This document shows positions 10,336 through 21,600 of a DNA stretch of 64,000 nucleotides, piece after piece. The position numbers and the translations under genes are program-made. How positions within the stretch are numbered: position 1 is the first letter of the stretch; each line of letters opens with the position of its first letter. Under the pieces are notes generated by a model. That model saw only the letters and a list, made by a program, of their open reading frames with translations. It had not been told where the DNA came from and made no database searches. The DNA is taken from assembly GCA_907163375.1 (NCBI GenBank), contig CAJQUW010003414.1:144119-208118 (forward strand), in the 5' to 3' direction. The DNA is from Prostheceraeus crozeri. Lineage: Eukaryota; Platyhelminthes; Polycladida; Euryleptidae.

Positions 10336-10935
10336 ATGCTGTTTAAAGGTAGAAACCTCAGAACTATAAATTTGGACACTGCTGAAGTTGTCCTGCTGAA
10401 GCCTCCTTGCGAAGTCTTCGTATTGAACAGAATTGGACGACTACTGAACGTCATGGATCGTGATGACGGAAGTGTTCACAGAAGACACTTAGACCAAGTC
10501 ACGTTTACGCCGCCTAACATCACGAATGCTTTAAGTATCCCTCAGCACAACCGTAACATAGACCGTAATGTAAATTCTGAACGCACTCTTCCTTCTCCAA
10601 CCATTCAGTCAGACACGCCGTCTTCTTCTTCTCTTCCCTCTGACAAAGCATGCACACCAACCATCCACACACCTCCGGCTCCTTACTCGCCTCCTGCAGT
10701 ACCTTCCAAAACCAATTCTCTGTCATCTACGACCACAAGTGGTTCTCCTGCGAATGGGTGTTCATCGGCTACTCCTGATCCGATGGTTCCTTCGAATTCG
10801 GGCCATGGTACGTGTGTTCCTTCGAATTCAACCAATGGTACGTGTGTTCCTACGAACAATGGTACGACTAGTGCTCTTCCAAGACGAAGCCAACGGTTTC
10901 GCCGTAAACCAAGCAAGTACGATGACTTCTGCTGA
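10336..10935 (+). pseudogene. Ty3/Gypsy integrase C-terminal remnant
   Basis: The ORF (199 codons) starts abruptly with …AEVVLLKPPCEVFVLNRIGRLLNVMDRDDGSVHRRHLDQV, the small beta-barrel C-terminal domain of a Gypsy integrase. A Ser/Thr/Pro-rich linker follows, then the basic end ALPRRSQRFRRKPSKYDDF, the usual tail of Gypsy Pol. RT, RNase H and the integrase core are missing. The break with the AT-rich ORF at about 10330 is sharp in composition. A polypurine tract (GGGGAGGAA, 10937-10945) and an LTR follow immediately. Confidence 0.8.
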
Positions 10936-10945
10936 CGGGGAGGAA

Positions 10946-11257
10946 TGTGACAGTGCGCCGCTACCTTATGCCGCGTTTTGGTGAACTGCTCTCGATTCTC
11001 CCTGATGGGAAATCGAAACTACAATTCAAATTCTCCCAAAAATATTATGTACGGGATTTTGCCTCCAATAAATTTCCCTTTGGAAATTGAGTATTTTCAT
11101 ATATTTTATTTTTGTAAATATGCACTTGTAAATTCCTTGTTTAACCGCATCATTGTGAGTGACTTTAACGGTCGTTCACAATCTAGTATAAAACTAGCAG
11201 CACAGAGTAATTGGTTTTGGAATAAATCGCTTCCTGTTACCTGCGACTTCTACAACA
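10946..11257 (+). repeat. 3' LTR of the Gypsy remnant
   Basis: It starts TGTGACAGTGC directly after the purine tract and plausibly ends …CTACAACA at 11257, giving 312 bp with TG…CA ends. An AATAAA lies near 11221, as expected for an R/U5 boundary. No 5' LTR is in the window, so the exact right end is inferred. Confidence 0.6.
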
Positions 11258-12165
11258 GAATTACAATAATACATCAAATTATATTTATATGTTGCGACTT
11301 GTTCACAATGTAATAAGTCAGACGATTCGAGGGATTTATTTTCGGATTTTTCAAAGAAAAATATATTTTCTGATATTTCATTCTCAGATTTTAGCGTACA
11401 CCTTAAATTCATAATTAGAGCGATCATGGCATGGGAGGATCCCTTTACGCATAGATGTTAATTGTTAAGAATTACTTTCTAATACCTACCAAAATAATGA
11501 GACTGAGACTACACATTGAGTTGGATTGCCATTGCTCTATCGTGTGCGGTAGGGGGTGTCATATGTTGTGTCACTTGCGTGGCAACATATTATAAGAAAT
11601 GTATTCTACACTGTTTTTACACTTTGAAATCTAGCTAATTGTTATGTTAATTTATAGATCGGAATAACATACCGATTGGAATGAGCCCCATTTCATGCAT
11701 CGAATTATTCAACCATTATTCATAAGCAAGGTTTCATAATATTTGATGTTTTATCCTCTCTGAATGATAAGTGTCAACAGCCGGCAGGAAAGACGGAACA
11801 TTAATCTCCAGCAAACAGCCTTGTATTGTTAAAGCCGAACGAGCGCGCATGTACAAATTGTTACACTCTGGCCATGCATATGCATTAACTGTGGTAGTTT
11901 CAGTTACATCAACATGAAGTTCTAAATCACTTGCATTGCGTCCTCATGTAAGTGCAGTTGATGCAATTTCACTTGTTTCAACTGCTGAATAAAGAAATAC
12001 CATAGATATCACTTTCTTAGATAGCGTTCGAGCTCCTCACAGCTTGTGTAAGTTGTATGAAACACAGATAGCGTCAGACTGTCTGACAAGGTATTTCCAC
12101 ATTTTGCACACGCTGAAGTTTGTATGAAAGGCTCTGTCTCAACACAATTTTGTGACGCTATTCTA
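11258..12165. other. No gene; includes a diverged dispersed-repeat copy
   Basis: About 11655-11880 matches 14800-15010 in the same orientation. Both share GAATGAGCCCCATTTCAT-type and TTGTATTGTTAA phrases and a GCGCGC patch. The remainder shows no coding signal. From 12000 the GATAGCGTT motifs of the Crypton flank begin. Confidence 0.5.
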
Positions 12166-12171
12166 ACTTCG

Positions 12172-12199
12172 AACGCTATGACAGCGCTAAGATAGCGTT
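12172..12199 (+). other. Left recombinase-type site
   Basis: AACGCTATG, then a 10-bp spacer (ACAGCGCTAA), then GATAGCGTT. The 9-bp arms are inverted repeats with one mismatch. Arm-spacer-arm geometry matches core sites of tyrosine recombinases. Confidence 0.6.
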
Positions 12200-12641
12200 T
12201 TCTAGCGCTATAGTAGAATAACACTGCCCGCCTGCATAGATTGATCTGTTGATTATCTGACCCAAGATTGCTATGGCTCGTAATTGCACATTGTGAATGT
12301 AACCGTAATTTCAACTTGTTCTGTTATCGAGATACGCTAAGATAGCGTTTCTTTATAACATAGCGGATAATCTCCTTGTACAACAGCGAACACAATAGAT
12401 TCTGTTGCCAGTCAAGACTTTCACACCTAGTTGCGTTGGAATAAGGGAATAGACAGAATGAATGCCCATACAAATTCATAGCGTTGTATTGTTACTCTTT
12501 CATAAGTGTCTTCTTTTGATAAAGCAGTTGCTGATTGTATTTGATATGAAATCTATTCTTTAATGATTGACTTGTTAACAATTCTCATCACTAATATAAA
12601 AATAGGATTTCTGAATTTTACCTTAAGCACATCTGATCACA

Positions 12642-13839
12642 ATGGCAGACCACAGCTTTGACGCTAGTCGATTTTCCATTGCGTCGTCTCAGGACATTGA
12701 TCGCGTTGTTTCATGTTCACGGTCAAAGAACACCGTTAGAAATAGTTCCTGGTGCACAAAGTTATATGAAGATTGGGCCACTTGGAGAAACCAACAATCT
12801 TCCACAACACAAGAAAATGATTACTTGGTTCCCCAACTAACAGATTTGTGGACGGCTCCAAAGGCTGACATTTCAAGAGCCTTGAAACATTTTATATTCG
12901 AGATCCGACGGCAGGATGGAACCGAGTATCCTCCCAATACTATTTACAATATTGTTTGCGGATTGGCCCGATTTATCCGAGAAGAAAGACCCAACTGCAA
13001 TATAATGGATAAGGAGGATTTCAATTTTGTGCAATTTGTCCGTGCTTTAGATGCCTGCATGAGAAATCTCACTTCTCGGGGCATCGGATCCCATCACAGG
13101 AGAGCTGATCCGATATCAGAGGATAGTGAGGCGAAACTATGGGATACCAATGCATTTTCCTTACATGATGGAAATGGACTATTGCGGGCCGTTTACTTCT
13201 ACAACTGTAAAGTTTTCGGGCTCAGAGCGTGCGACGAGCATCGCCAGATGCAACTGGAGCAATTCACGTTTTCAGAAGACGACCATGGGAAGTTTGTTGA
13301 GTACACGGGTCGCGGCAACAGTCTTTTCCGGTGGAATCCGCGATCGCAAGATACAAAACAAGTGTGTTCGACAATACGATAGCGATAACAATCGATCGGT
13401 ATATAAGATATTGAAACTTTACGTCAGCCGGCTTCGAAGCATGGGTGTTTTTACGGGAGCATTTTACCGTCGACCACTACGAAACATTATCCCGGACCAG
13501 CCCAGATTCGCCACTTCTCCCGTTGGAGTCAATTCCATCAGAAAATTGTTGCCGGAGGCCGCATCCATAGCCGATATCAAAGGATACATCACGGCACATT
13601 CTGGCAAAGTAACATGTGCGACAAGGCTATTCCGAGAAAATGTAGACGAGCAGTTAATAGAATCAAGAACTGGGCATCGAAGCAATGCTGTTGAAGCATA
13701 CAAAAGAAAAGGACCGGAGCAAGAAGTGATGCTTAGCAGCCTTCTAGACCCGCCTAAACCAAAGACTAAATTATGTAATTGCTTTCATACATCCATTGAT
13801 CAAATTGATTTTGATTTCAGTATAAATGTGTCTTTCTAA
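12642..13839 (+). pseudogene. Crypton tyrosine recombinase (DUF3504-like), one frameshift
   Basis: The first ORF (12642-13382) gives an N-terminal helical DNA-binding region (LYEDWATWRNQQ…, NTIYNIVCGLARFIREERP) and the start of the catalytic domain with the box-I-like FGLRACDEHRQMQL. Around 13320-13335 the frame shifts by one base. Reading then continues in the other frame to 13839 through VYKILKLYVSRLRSMG, FYRRPL and P-x-GVNSIRKLLPEAA. It then passes the catalytic H-x-x-[R/K] as AHSGKVTCAT and ends at TGHRSNAVEAYKR with the tyrosine nucleophile. This is the layout of animal Crypton proteins and domesticated relatives such as KIAA1958/ZMYM. The usual Arg of H-x-x-R is Lys here, which with the frameshift argues for an inactive copy. 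Start at 12642 is an ATG 45 bp after a TATA-like box. Confidence 0.8.
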
Positions 13840-14153
13840 ATTAATAAATTAGATCTGGAATTAATTGTTTTCTACAAATCTGAAATTGTGACAGTAGACT
13901 ACATTGATATGAAAACAAAAAAAGCTGAATAAGTTTTAATACTGATGTTGGAACTCTTGTAACTTGACAAGTAGTAAACATGCAAAAACATTCCGCCAAA
14001 GGTGCATAAAATAAGATAGCTTTCATTTACAATTACAGACAACAACCAATTTCCTAGTGTTAAGTAGCGTTTCTCAGAACTTCAATAAATAGCGCATAGA
14101 TTGGCGCTTCATGATAAAGAATAGCGCGTTCTGAAATACTTAGTTTGTCGGAT

Positions 14154-14181
14154 AACGCTATCATAGCGCTAAGATAGCGTT
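14154..14181 (+). other. Right recombinase-type site
   Basis: AACGCTATC, spacer ATAGCGCTAA, GATAGCGTT. The arms are a perfect 9-bp inverted repeat and the spacer differs from the left site at two positions. It lies in direct orientation relative to the left site, 1.98 kb away. Confidence 0.6.
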
Positions 14182-14183
14182 CC

Positions 14184-14790
14184 AAAACATCTGCAAACTG
14201 TTGACCAGCCAAAATTGCTAGTTATAGATATCTATGGTTGAAAAACGATTTCTATGCCATTCATTGAGGAACAATAAAGTACAAATTCCCTAATAGTTCA
14301 AGCAATTACATAGAAATCGGCTAAGTGTGGTGATAAATCGCTTACATTACTCTGTCCAAAAAAACAGTGTAACAATTCGGTTGCAACACTCGTTTGTCGA
14401 TGTCGGGCTTCGCCCTCGATCTTCACTCGTGATGCAACCTTCAATTATATTTCGAAGTTGAGCGTCTAATTGGCAGATTTCTATACTCCACATTTTCGCT
14501 ACTGTTCCAGCAAAATTATAGGGATTGTTTTAAAATTTCGTTGAGTTAATTCAGGTTCTGTATTACAGTAATCATAATTGGGAGTTCAATGCACGTGAGG
14601 AGATGTCAAGTGGCAAAAATTCTTAAATTCATCCTTTCAACCGCAAATAGTTCACTGCTGATACTCGCGTTACATTTCACTCTATTGTGTAGGACGTTCA
14701 ACACCGCAAGCTAAGGACGTCATCATATTCATTTACTGTGAAGAATGTATTCTTTTTTTCATAACTTGCAAAATTAGTTCATTCTGATGT
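14184..14790. other. Stretch without recognisable gene
   Basis: No ORF or repeat of note was seen apart from a short GC-rich patch near 14400. Confidence 0.5.
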
Positions 14791-15480
14791 CATATTGAAG
14801 ATCGGGAGATGATGTCGATTACAATGAGCCCCATTTCATATATTAAACTATTTGACAGTCGTTCATTAGCAAGACAGTTATCATTTCGATGTTTTATCTT
14901 CTCTGAATGAAAAGAGTCAACAGGCGCGAATGAAGGAAATTGCTTTGATCTCCGACATTCACATTTGTATTGTTAACACTGAACGCGCGCGCTTCAACAT
15001 ACACAGAATTAGACAGGTCGTCTCTTCTTCTGTTTGACTAGAAGGGGAGCATTGGAACATGTAACGTTAATGAAATGGCACAATCTGCTGACATAATACC
15101 ATAGCAATCGAACAATGAGCAGCCAGTTCAACATTAAACAAGCCAAAATGTGCAAAGTTTCAGTGACTGTTATCAACCAGATCACACAGCAAAGAGACAC
15201 AGTCGATGTCAAGTTCTACAGAGAAGTTTGTGAACGTTTTTCATGCGCCTGCTATCTTTTTTTAAAATGATCGGAGGGCCCAACATTATCGAGAAAACTT
15301 TTGTACAATGATCTGAAATCTTCGAATCTGAAGGAGTCGTGGCGATCGGAGCATTTTGAAGGAATTCACAGCAATCCGCAAACGACGCACGACTATTTTT
15401 CCTATCTCTGTAAGGTATTAAAAATTTCTTTTTGCCCACTTATTAAGTTCCTGCATGTGCCATCTGTTTGAATCAGTTTG
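14790..15480 (-). repeat. Dispersed repeat, copy II (inverted relative to copy I)
   Basis: The minus strand matches 7800-8448 and the first bases after 8973, without the retroposon, so it serves as the empty site for that insertion. ORFs 15439-15209 and 15212-15009 (minus) are fragments of the same unidentified protein. The lower-coordinate part (14800-15010) also matches 11655-11880. Confidence 0.65.
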
Positions 15481-16106
15481 CACTTCTAGCAAAGTGACAC
15501 GATTAAACAATCTGTTTCTGTGTCAACATATTTTCGCTCGGAATGTGCGTCGAATTGCCAGATTTCTATTACTCGATTGCCGAGCGTGAGAGCAGGTGGT
15601 AAATGCAGCTGCGCGCCGAATCGGCACGTCAATGAAACTTGATCTAGCATTAACTGGCGCCGGAGTTGACGCTAGGCTTTCTCTATTAATACGGAACTCA
15701 AGTTGCTACTGCCCCTAGTAGCAATTTGCCTAGCGCTACCCCTAGGAAATGCTATAGCAAATGCTAGCCCTATTAATACGTAAGTTGCTGCCTAGGTTAG
15801 TGTTTAGTGTTATCTCTATTGACACGGCCCATGGCCCCTTCGAGCTAGTTAGTGCCAATGACATGGGGGCACCCATGTATGGCAGTATGTCCCTAAGACG
15901 TCAGAGTCAGCTCATCGCTAGATAATGTGGAGGATAAGAAGAACCAGAAAAAAGGTGGGGTGATGCTTGTAGGATATTCTAAAAGAGCTTCAGCGCCTAT
16001 TTGCTGCCGTGGTAAACAGTAACACATGAGTTCTTATTGTTCTTATTGTTGTCCTCTTTAATGCAGTAACTAATTATCGCTCTTCTCCTTCTCCTTTATG
16101 GTGCAG
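15481..16106. other. Non-coding; small inverted repeats
   Basis: TTGCTACT/AGTAGCAA (15703-15724) is an 8-bp hairpin. CTATTAATACG recurs near 15684 and 15771, with other short palindromes (CCTAGG, GCTATAGC). No gene was seen. The tail (16080-16106) is a good pyrimidine-rich acceptor for the following exon. Confidence 0.4.
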
Positions 16107-16313
16107 GTGTCAAGGGTCACATGGCTGATTTGAATCCACATTTCAATTTTCATGGAAATATGATTCCTCACAATACAGGAGAATTCGGAAATCAGTGTCG
16201 CAATGACGGCAATTGGATTATCAAAGCTTCGGATCCCGTTTGTGTGGTGTTTGATGAAAAGAATGAAGACTTAACCCTCGACATCTGCATTGTTCCCTAC
16301 TGCAGTAAGCAGC
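16107..16313 (+). CDS. Exon: C-terminal half of a kringle domain
   Basis: The acceptor TTTATGGTGCAG and donor GTAAGT (16314) bound a frame in phase 1 at both ends. It encodes NPHFNFHGNMIPHNTGEFG, then NQCRNDGNW, DPVC, DICIVPYC. These correspond to kringle Cys3 (NYCRNPDG), Cys4 (PWC), Cys5 and Cys6 (C-x-x-P-x-C, here C-I-V-P-Y-C). The Trp of PWC is Val, and the Cys3-Cys4 and Cys4-Cys5 spacings are about three residues longer than usual. Phase and domain order fit a join to 4327-4521 upstream and to the 7TM exon at 29976 downstream. If translation instead ran through the donor, the ORF would end at 16573 with no recognisable domain. Confidence 0.65.
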
Positions 16314-16573
16314 GTAAGTATAATGTATTTTCCTATTTCATCGTTGAATACCGGGTATGGTCTTCGGGAGGCATTATCGGAGGATCAGTCCGTAGGTTGG
16401 TCATCAACAAATTGAATAACACGATGAAATCGACACGAAGTCAACCGTTAATTGCATCGATAGCGAAGTGGCTACCTTCTTGGGCAGCTGACATTGAAAT
16501 CGTTGGTTTGAGTCCAATCAAATACAGTTTTCAGATATCTATTTGGTCGCTAAAAATCGAGTATGATGAATAA

Positions 16574-17450
16574 CACTGAAGTTTTCGATACCAAAGCAAT
16601 GATGGCTATTTTGAGTAACAATAGAATGGAATGAAATAAACGACAGATTTAATTGTCAAGGATGTGCGTCTGGTAGAATAGCAATATGACCTCTAGAATA
16701 GGAAGTCAAGTTTCATGCAATACACAATAGTGGCACATAAATCGCATGCATTTGAATCAGTCACATGAGTAAATCTAAGCTTCATGCCCCAACTAAGTTC
16801 CCTGGATGTGCCGCTACCTTGAGTCAATTTCCATTCTAGTCAACTTCAGGTAGATAGCTTACTATTGTGGACCCAGGATAAACCTCTGCCTACCAACTGA
16901 GCTACGAGCCGCTTGCATGCGACTGTGTCAATTGGCAGGATCAAACCCTCACAATCAGACATCAGTTGTCATAGGTATTATAATCAATGAATAAATAACT
17001 CGTCACAATTGTGACCGCAACATTGAGGTGGTTAGCGTGGATGGATTGTCCACCAAAGCATCTTAAACCTTGTAGTAAATGCAAACACGAAAGAGAGAAC
17101 ACCTGTGATGATCCGGGAATTGAAGAAATACAAATTTATGCAATTACTTTAATGGAAAATCCTAGAGGAAACTAGTTTATAAGTCTAGAACGCATAGATA
17201 TAAGTACTATCAAAAACATTGTGATCCATGCATGGTACGTAATATATATGGATGGACAAGCTACCAACATGAAAATATCAGGAAAAATGAAACTTAAAAC
17301 TGATGTTTTTTTATTTTTGCAATCCGAAGACGAAAATACAAGTCTAATACCAACGACGAGATGCTAGCCTTATATTATTAATGAGGATGTACAAAACTGA
17401 AGAAAGTTGAATTTTCAGATTACTATGCATGGAGATGCGAGCTCCTAGGT
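16574..17450. other. Non-coding; holds tRNA-like pieces
   Basis: No ORF of note. On the minus strand around 16855-16965 are a B-box-like GGGTTTGATCC and, about 35 nt downstream, an A-box-like TAGCTCAGTTGG. The order is T-arm before D-arm and neither arm folds fully. This fits a decayed dimeric tRNA-derived SINE better than a tRNA gene. Confidence 0.4.
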
Positions 17451-17459
17451 ATGCAAGCA

Positions 17460-18330
17460 GTGCAAGTAGTCAGGGAGAAACCATGTGACTTCAAAAAGAA
17501 GGACATCGGCCATCAATCTCCAACTCGGACCACATGGTGTGGACAAATCGACCAAATCGAATGAACTATTAGGCAGTACTCTCCATACCTGAAGAAGCGT
17601 AGCTAAATTATAAAGTAATCCCATCATTACCAAAGGCAAGATGGAATTTCATGGGACCTCTTTCTTTAGAATTGTTGATCAGACTATATGTAATTTGACA
17701 ACCTCGAAAGATCGAAGCATCCATGGATGTTGTGAAGCCTTCCGCAAATTGCTTGTTTGCTATGGAAATGTGAGTATCCCACACAGCTTCGAAAAGCACT
17801 GTGTCCCAGGCTGGCATACAATCTGTTCTCAACTTAACAGTAAAACACGCGACGACCAGATAGAAGAACGACAAGAAATTACAAACAAGCAATTGAAGCA
17901 CCTAGATAAAGTGCGAGAGGAAAAATGGATGCAAACGATAGAGATCATAGATATCAAGCTTTCGAATAGGACAACCTGGAAAGCCTTGAACAGATTCACC
18001 TGATCACAGTGAAAAACAGGCCTACCTGCCTCTCCAAACAACCAAATGAATTTCCTCTAGCCTCCCACTGAATGGAAGGTTGAATAATCTTGATGATAGG
18101 TTTACACAAGTCGATTCTGAACAAAAAAGCAGCACGGAACAAATCTAACACTGCCGACGACCAGTGCAAAGACATCACATCAGTTGGAGTGGAAAAATCA
18201 TTGAATACTCTGAAGCTCAGGAAAACACCAGATTCTGACCGCAATCACCCAGAGCTCCATGCAAAGTCCATCGCAACTCTGTTCGATTGTTGGCGGTTTT
18301 TCTCTACATGTGTAAGCATGCAGCGAATAC
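17460..18330 (+). pseudogene. RTE-like LINE fragment (EN-RT linker and start of RT)
   Basis: ORF 17641-18003 contains KHCVPGWHTICSQLNSK… HLDKVREEKWMQTIEIIDIK… TTWKALNRF. This is the linker of RTE/BovB-type LINEs ('Y-I-P-G-W … L…R…W…D…S…aW…L'). After a frameshift, 18090-18330 reads GVEKSLNTLKLRKTPDSDRNHPEL…, the first RT block ('aL+sLK.gKApG.Dg.hPE.l'). Both ends are missing. It lies within the inferred large intron of the kringle/7TM gene. Confidence 0.65.
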
Positions 18331-18625
18331 CTGTAACGCAAATTATTAATACGAAATATCTGAATGCTCAACCATTTTTAATAAATTCAAGAAATGCTAA
18401 ACACATCTCTTCTGCTCATTTATTGAAATTTATTGTCATAGCGGATAGACCTCAATATGTCCTCAAAATGTTTTCTTACAGCCCGAACTTGAGTTATTGT
18501 CTCATGTTTCGGTGGTCGGATGATGCATAATGACGATTCCGATGTGAGCGGATATCACATGTAGTCGTCTCTCACAAGCCTACTCATGTCATCGGCATTC
18601 ACTGTACATGTCTCTGGTACACATA

Positions 18626-21600
18626 CACTGAAAATCGCTTGCTACCAGTCACGTAAGAATGATGCACACCAAAATATTTTTTGGTATATTTTTGTGTCGA
18701 TTTGTATGCTTTTCGCATGCTATTTCAACTGTGGTATGATTTACATACTAAAGCCATTCCAGTACAATGCTAAAGGAAAACATGAATGATGTATGTATTT
18801 CTCTCATTGTTAGATTGGATTTCTCTTCATAAACCAACGACATCTAGTGATACGTCCAATCTGAAATGCAGCTATTGATCTTTCCTTCTATCTAAAGAGA
18901 TATCTTTGAATCTATGAATCAAATAAGCGCAGAGCTGGAAAAATTCCACTGAAATTTTTTAATTCCAATTCCAGAGCAGAAATTTCAATTCCAATTCCAA
19001 TTCCAGTCCAACCAGTTCAATTCCAATTCCAATTCCAATTCCATAATGAGATTCAATTCCGATAATTGCATGGCGCGTATATGTTAATGTATCTAAAGTT
19101 TCCTCACTTCAATCTAACCCATGTGCCGGTATCGTATCCTCGTTATTCCTGTGTGCCGTTCCCTGCGTCGTTCCTATGTGCGTTCTCATGTTCATAGTTC
19201 ACATTTCTTGTGTACATGTACATGTATATATGTAGCCGGTCAACCTACGCCATTTTCGTTTCGTAAACGAGATATTCAACATCTTGTGAAAAAGAGAAAA
19301 GAAAACTAACGGTCAGCAAAGAATCAAACGCTGAGAGAGAGCATAGAAATTAACAGTACCATAGAAAGTCCTAGAATGGAAATTGCATGAAAATTATGGC
19401 ACACGCCGGGGGAACTAAGTTGGGGCAAAACGCAAATTGGCTGATTTCCATGTTTCTTATTTGTATTTATATTGATCAAGCCAAATTGTGAGCTGGATTG
19501 CTGCCCCTTGTCCAAAGATCATACACAAAAGCAATAGTGAATTACAAAATACTGTGGCGACAGGATGACAAAGAAAGAAATCCTTTAAAACGCTCTGTAC
19601 GTTCATCATTTTGAAATATCGCTCCTATAATCTATCAAGAGTATTATCAGTCACATATGCAACTTGCATTGTCGATTTACAGAACATACATTCCTCCAGC
19701 TTGAAATCAGAGGTCAAGAAATCTCAGAGTATTCATTTTACTTGAAAGGGCTCCCCTGTTCACTATATTCGAACAATTTTCAAAATCTTTACATGCTTTC
19801 GAATATCAGCTTCCAAAATATCATCACACTATATCACATGTGTCATTTAATGATTAATTGAAAAATTCCAGCGACTATTCACTTATCTGAGAAATTATTG
19901 TCGGTGAAGAAGCTTTCAATGTGTTTATTCGACAAAAGCGCTAGGTTTCTTAACCGTATGAAGGAGAAATCATCCTATAATTAGATTTTTTCTATTGAAT
20001 TCTTGAGATATTCTTACAACCAGTGCACCGCCCACTTTCAATTATGACTTTGTGGACCAATTTTTAATTCGAATTTTGAAAAATAGTTGTTAATGACTGC
20101 TGCAAATCGACACAATATACCAGCCCAGGGAATAGTAGGCTATGCCACATGAAACAATGGCACCTGAGAGAGAGAAGGGGAGATGCGAATAAATCTATTA
20201 ATAAACTGACAGAAGAAAGAAATTCAATGTGCGAATAACGTGATTGTTGATGAAAGAAAAAACGATGATAAAAATGATATCATGAAAACTGATTAATGGT
20301 CCATGTTAAAAAAGGAGATTAAAAATTCCGTGATAAGAACGAAATGTGGTCGGGTCGAAAGCTAACGAGCAGAGATTAAAGGAAACTCTTTCAATTTTCA
20401 AAAGAAAGTGGATTTATCGTCAAGTGTCCAACATTTGCATAAATTAGAGACGATGAGAAATTGAAACAACAACTACCAACAGCAACACATACGACATCTT
20501 CAGTAGCTGTTAGAAGAACTCCGGGCTCTCGCGGTATAACTTGACTACAGAAGTAACAACTACAACTGCCTACCAGCAAACAACAACACAGTAGCGTATG
20601 CGGCAACACATCAGCGAGCGCGATTGAAGATTGACGGTATAAATGACACTGATATTCATGATATTTATGATATTATTTTGGTATAAGTGAGTCCGATCGA
20701 ATTGAAGTGAATTCAACATCAAGAAGTGAACTGCAAGTTTAAAGTTTTTCTTTTATCATTGAGTATCGTATTTGTATAACTATAGTCTTGAAAATTAATA
20801 TTGTCAATTGATGAGATTGGAAGTTGAATAGTATTTTATGCCATTTCCATTTTAATTGAATCATTAATTATTAGAATAATTTGTTGACACTGTCTATATT
20901 GTGATTTGAACTGACAGGCTGCCCTTTAATGCAGGGTTAATTTTCCTCTTTCCAAATCGATTGTTTTTCGTGTGTACAACAATTAAGTTAATCTCCAATT
21001 TTTGTGCTTATCCAATCAATAACTAAATTCAACAATTTTTTTATTTTGATTAATTATCTTACCTGATAAATAACTAAATAACAGATTGAACGAAGATGAT
21101 TATCTTTTGCGTGCAGTTAACACAACGGCCGAATACTGTGATTTCAATTTTTGTACAAATAGATTTATCACAGGTCTATCGAAAAAGTGGAATTGAGGTT
21201 TATCAAGGTCAATTCCAATTCCAGTAGATTTAAATATCGTCAATTCCAATTCCAATTTCGACGAAAAATGGAATTACACATGTAATTCCGGGTCGGAATT
21301 AATTCCAATTCCGACTTTACCAACTCTGAATAAGCGGCAATGTGATGCTGTCGACAATTCCTCATCCAATTGTCATCTGAATTCTCAATGATCGGTTTCA
21401 ATTTAGTCTCATTTCAAGTTTAGCTATGTTGATGTCATGTGGTTGATGTTTGCGGTTGTGCTCAGACTGTGGTGGATTCCTTTCTGCCCGAGAAAAATAT
21501 GAATGTTTTCTTTTGAAATTGTCACAAAATACATGTACATTGACTTTGGCAATTTTCAATGCTTTGTCAGGATTTACATGGCAATTTGTAAGGTTTGGAT

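Larger units (their letters stand above)
12172..14181 (+). mobile_element. Crypton-like tyrosine-recombinase transposon
   Basis: A frameshifted tyrosine recombinase lies between two direct copies of a 28-bp partly palindromic site (12172-12199 and 14154-14181). Extra half-sites GATAGCGTT or variants lie at 12020, 12067, 12154 (inverted) and 12341, and further AGCG-type pieces lie at 14064-14129. Cryptons move as excised circles that re-integrate by site-specific recombination. Identical sites in direct orientation are what such a mechanism leaves. A TATA-like ATATAAAAATAG near 12595 precedes the ORF. The true element ends could lie slightly outside these sites. Confidence 0.65.

Noticed and set aside
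10683..10984. ORFs on other frames of the Ser/Thr/Pro-rich Gypsy tail
   Set aside because: Shadow frames of a low-complexity coding segment.
16107..16573. Apextrin-like or lectin reading of the exon
   Set aside because: The cysteine order and the C-x-x-P-x-C end fit a kringle second half better, and the GTAAGT at 16314 explains why the downstream part has no domain.
16855..16965. Functional tRNA gene
   Set aside because: D-stem and acceptor stem do not pair and the A and B boxes are in the wrong order.
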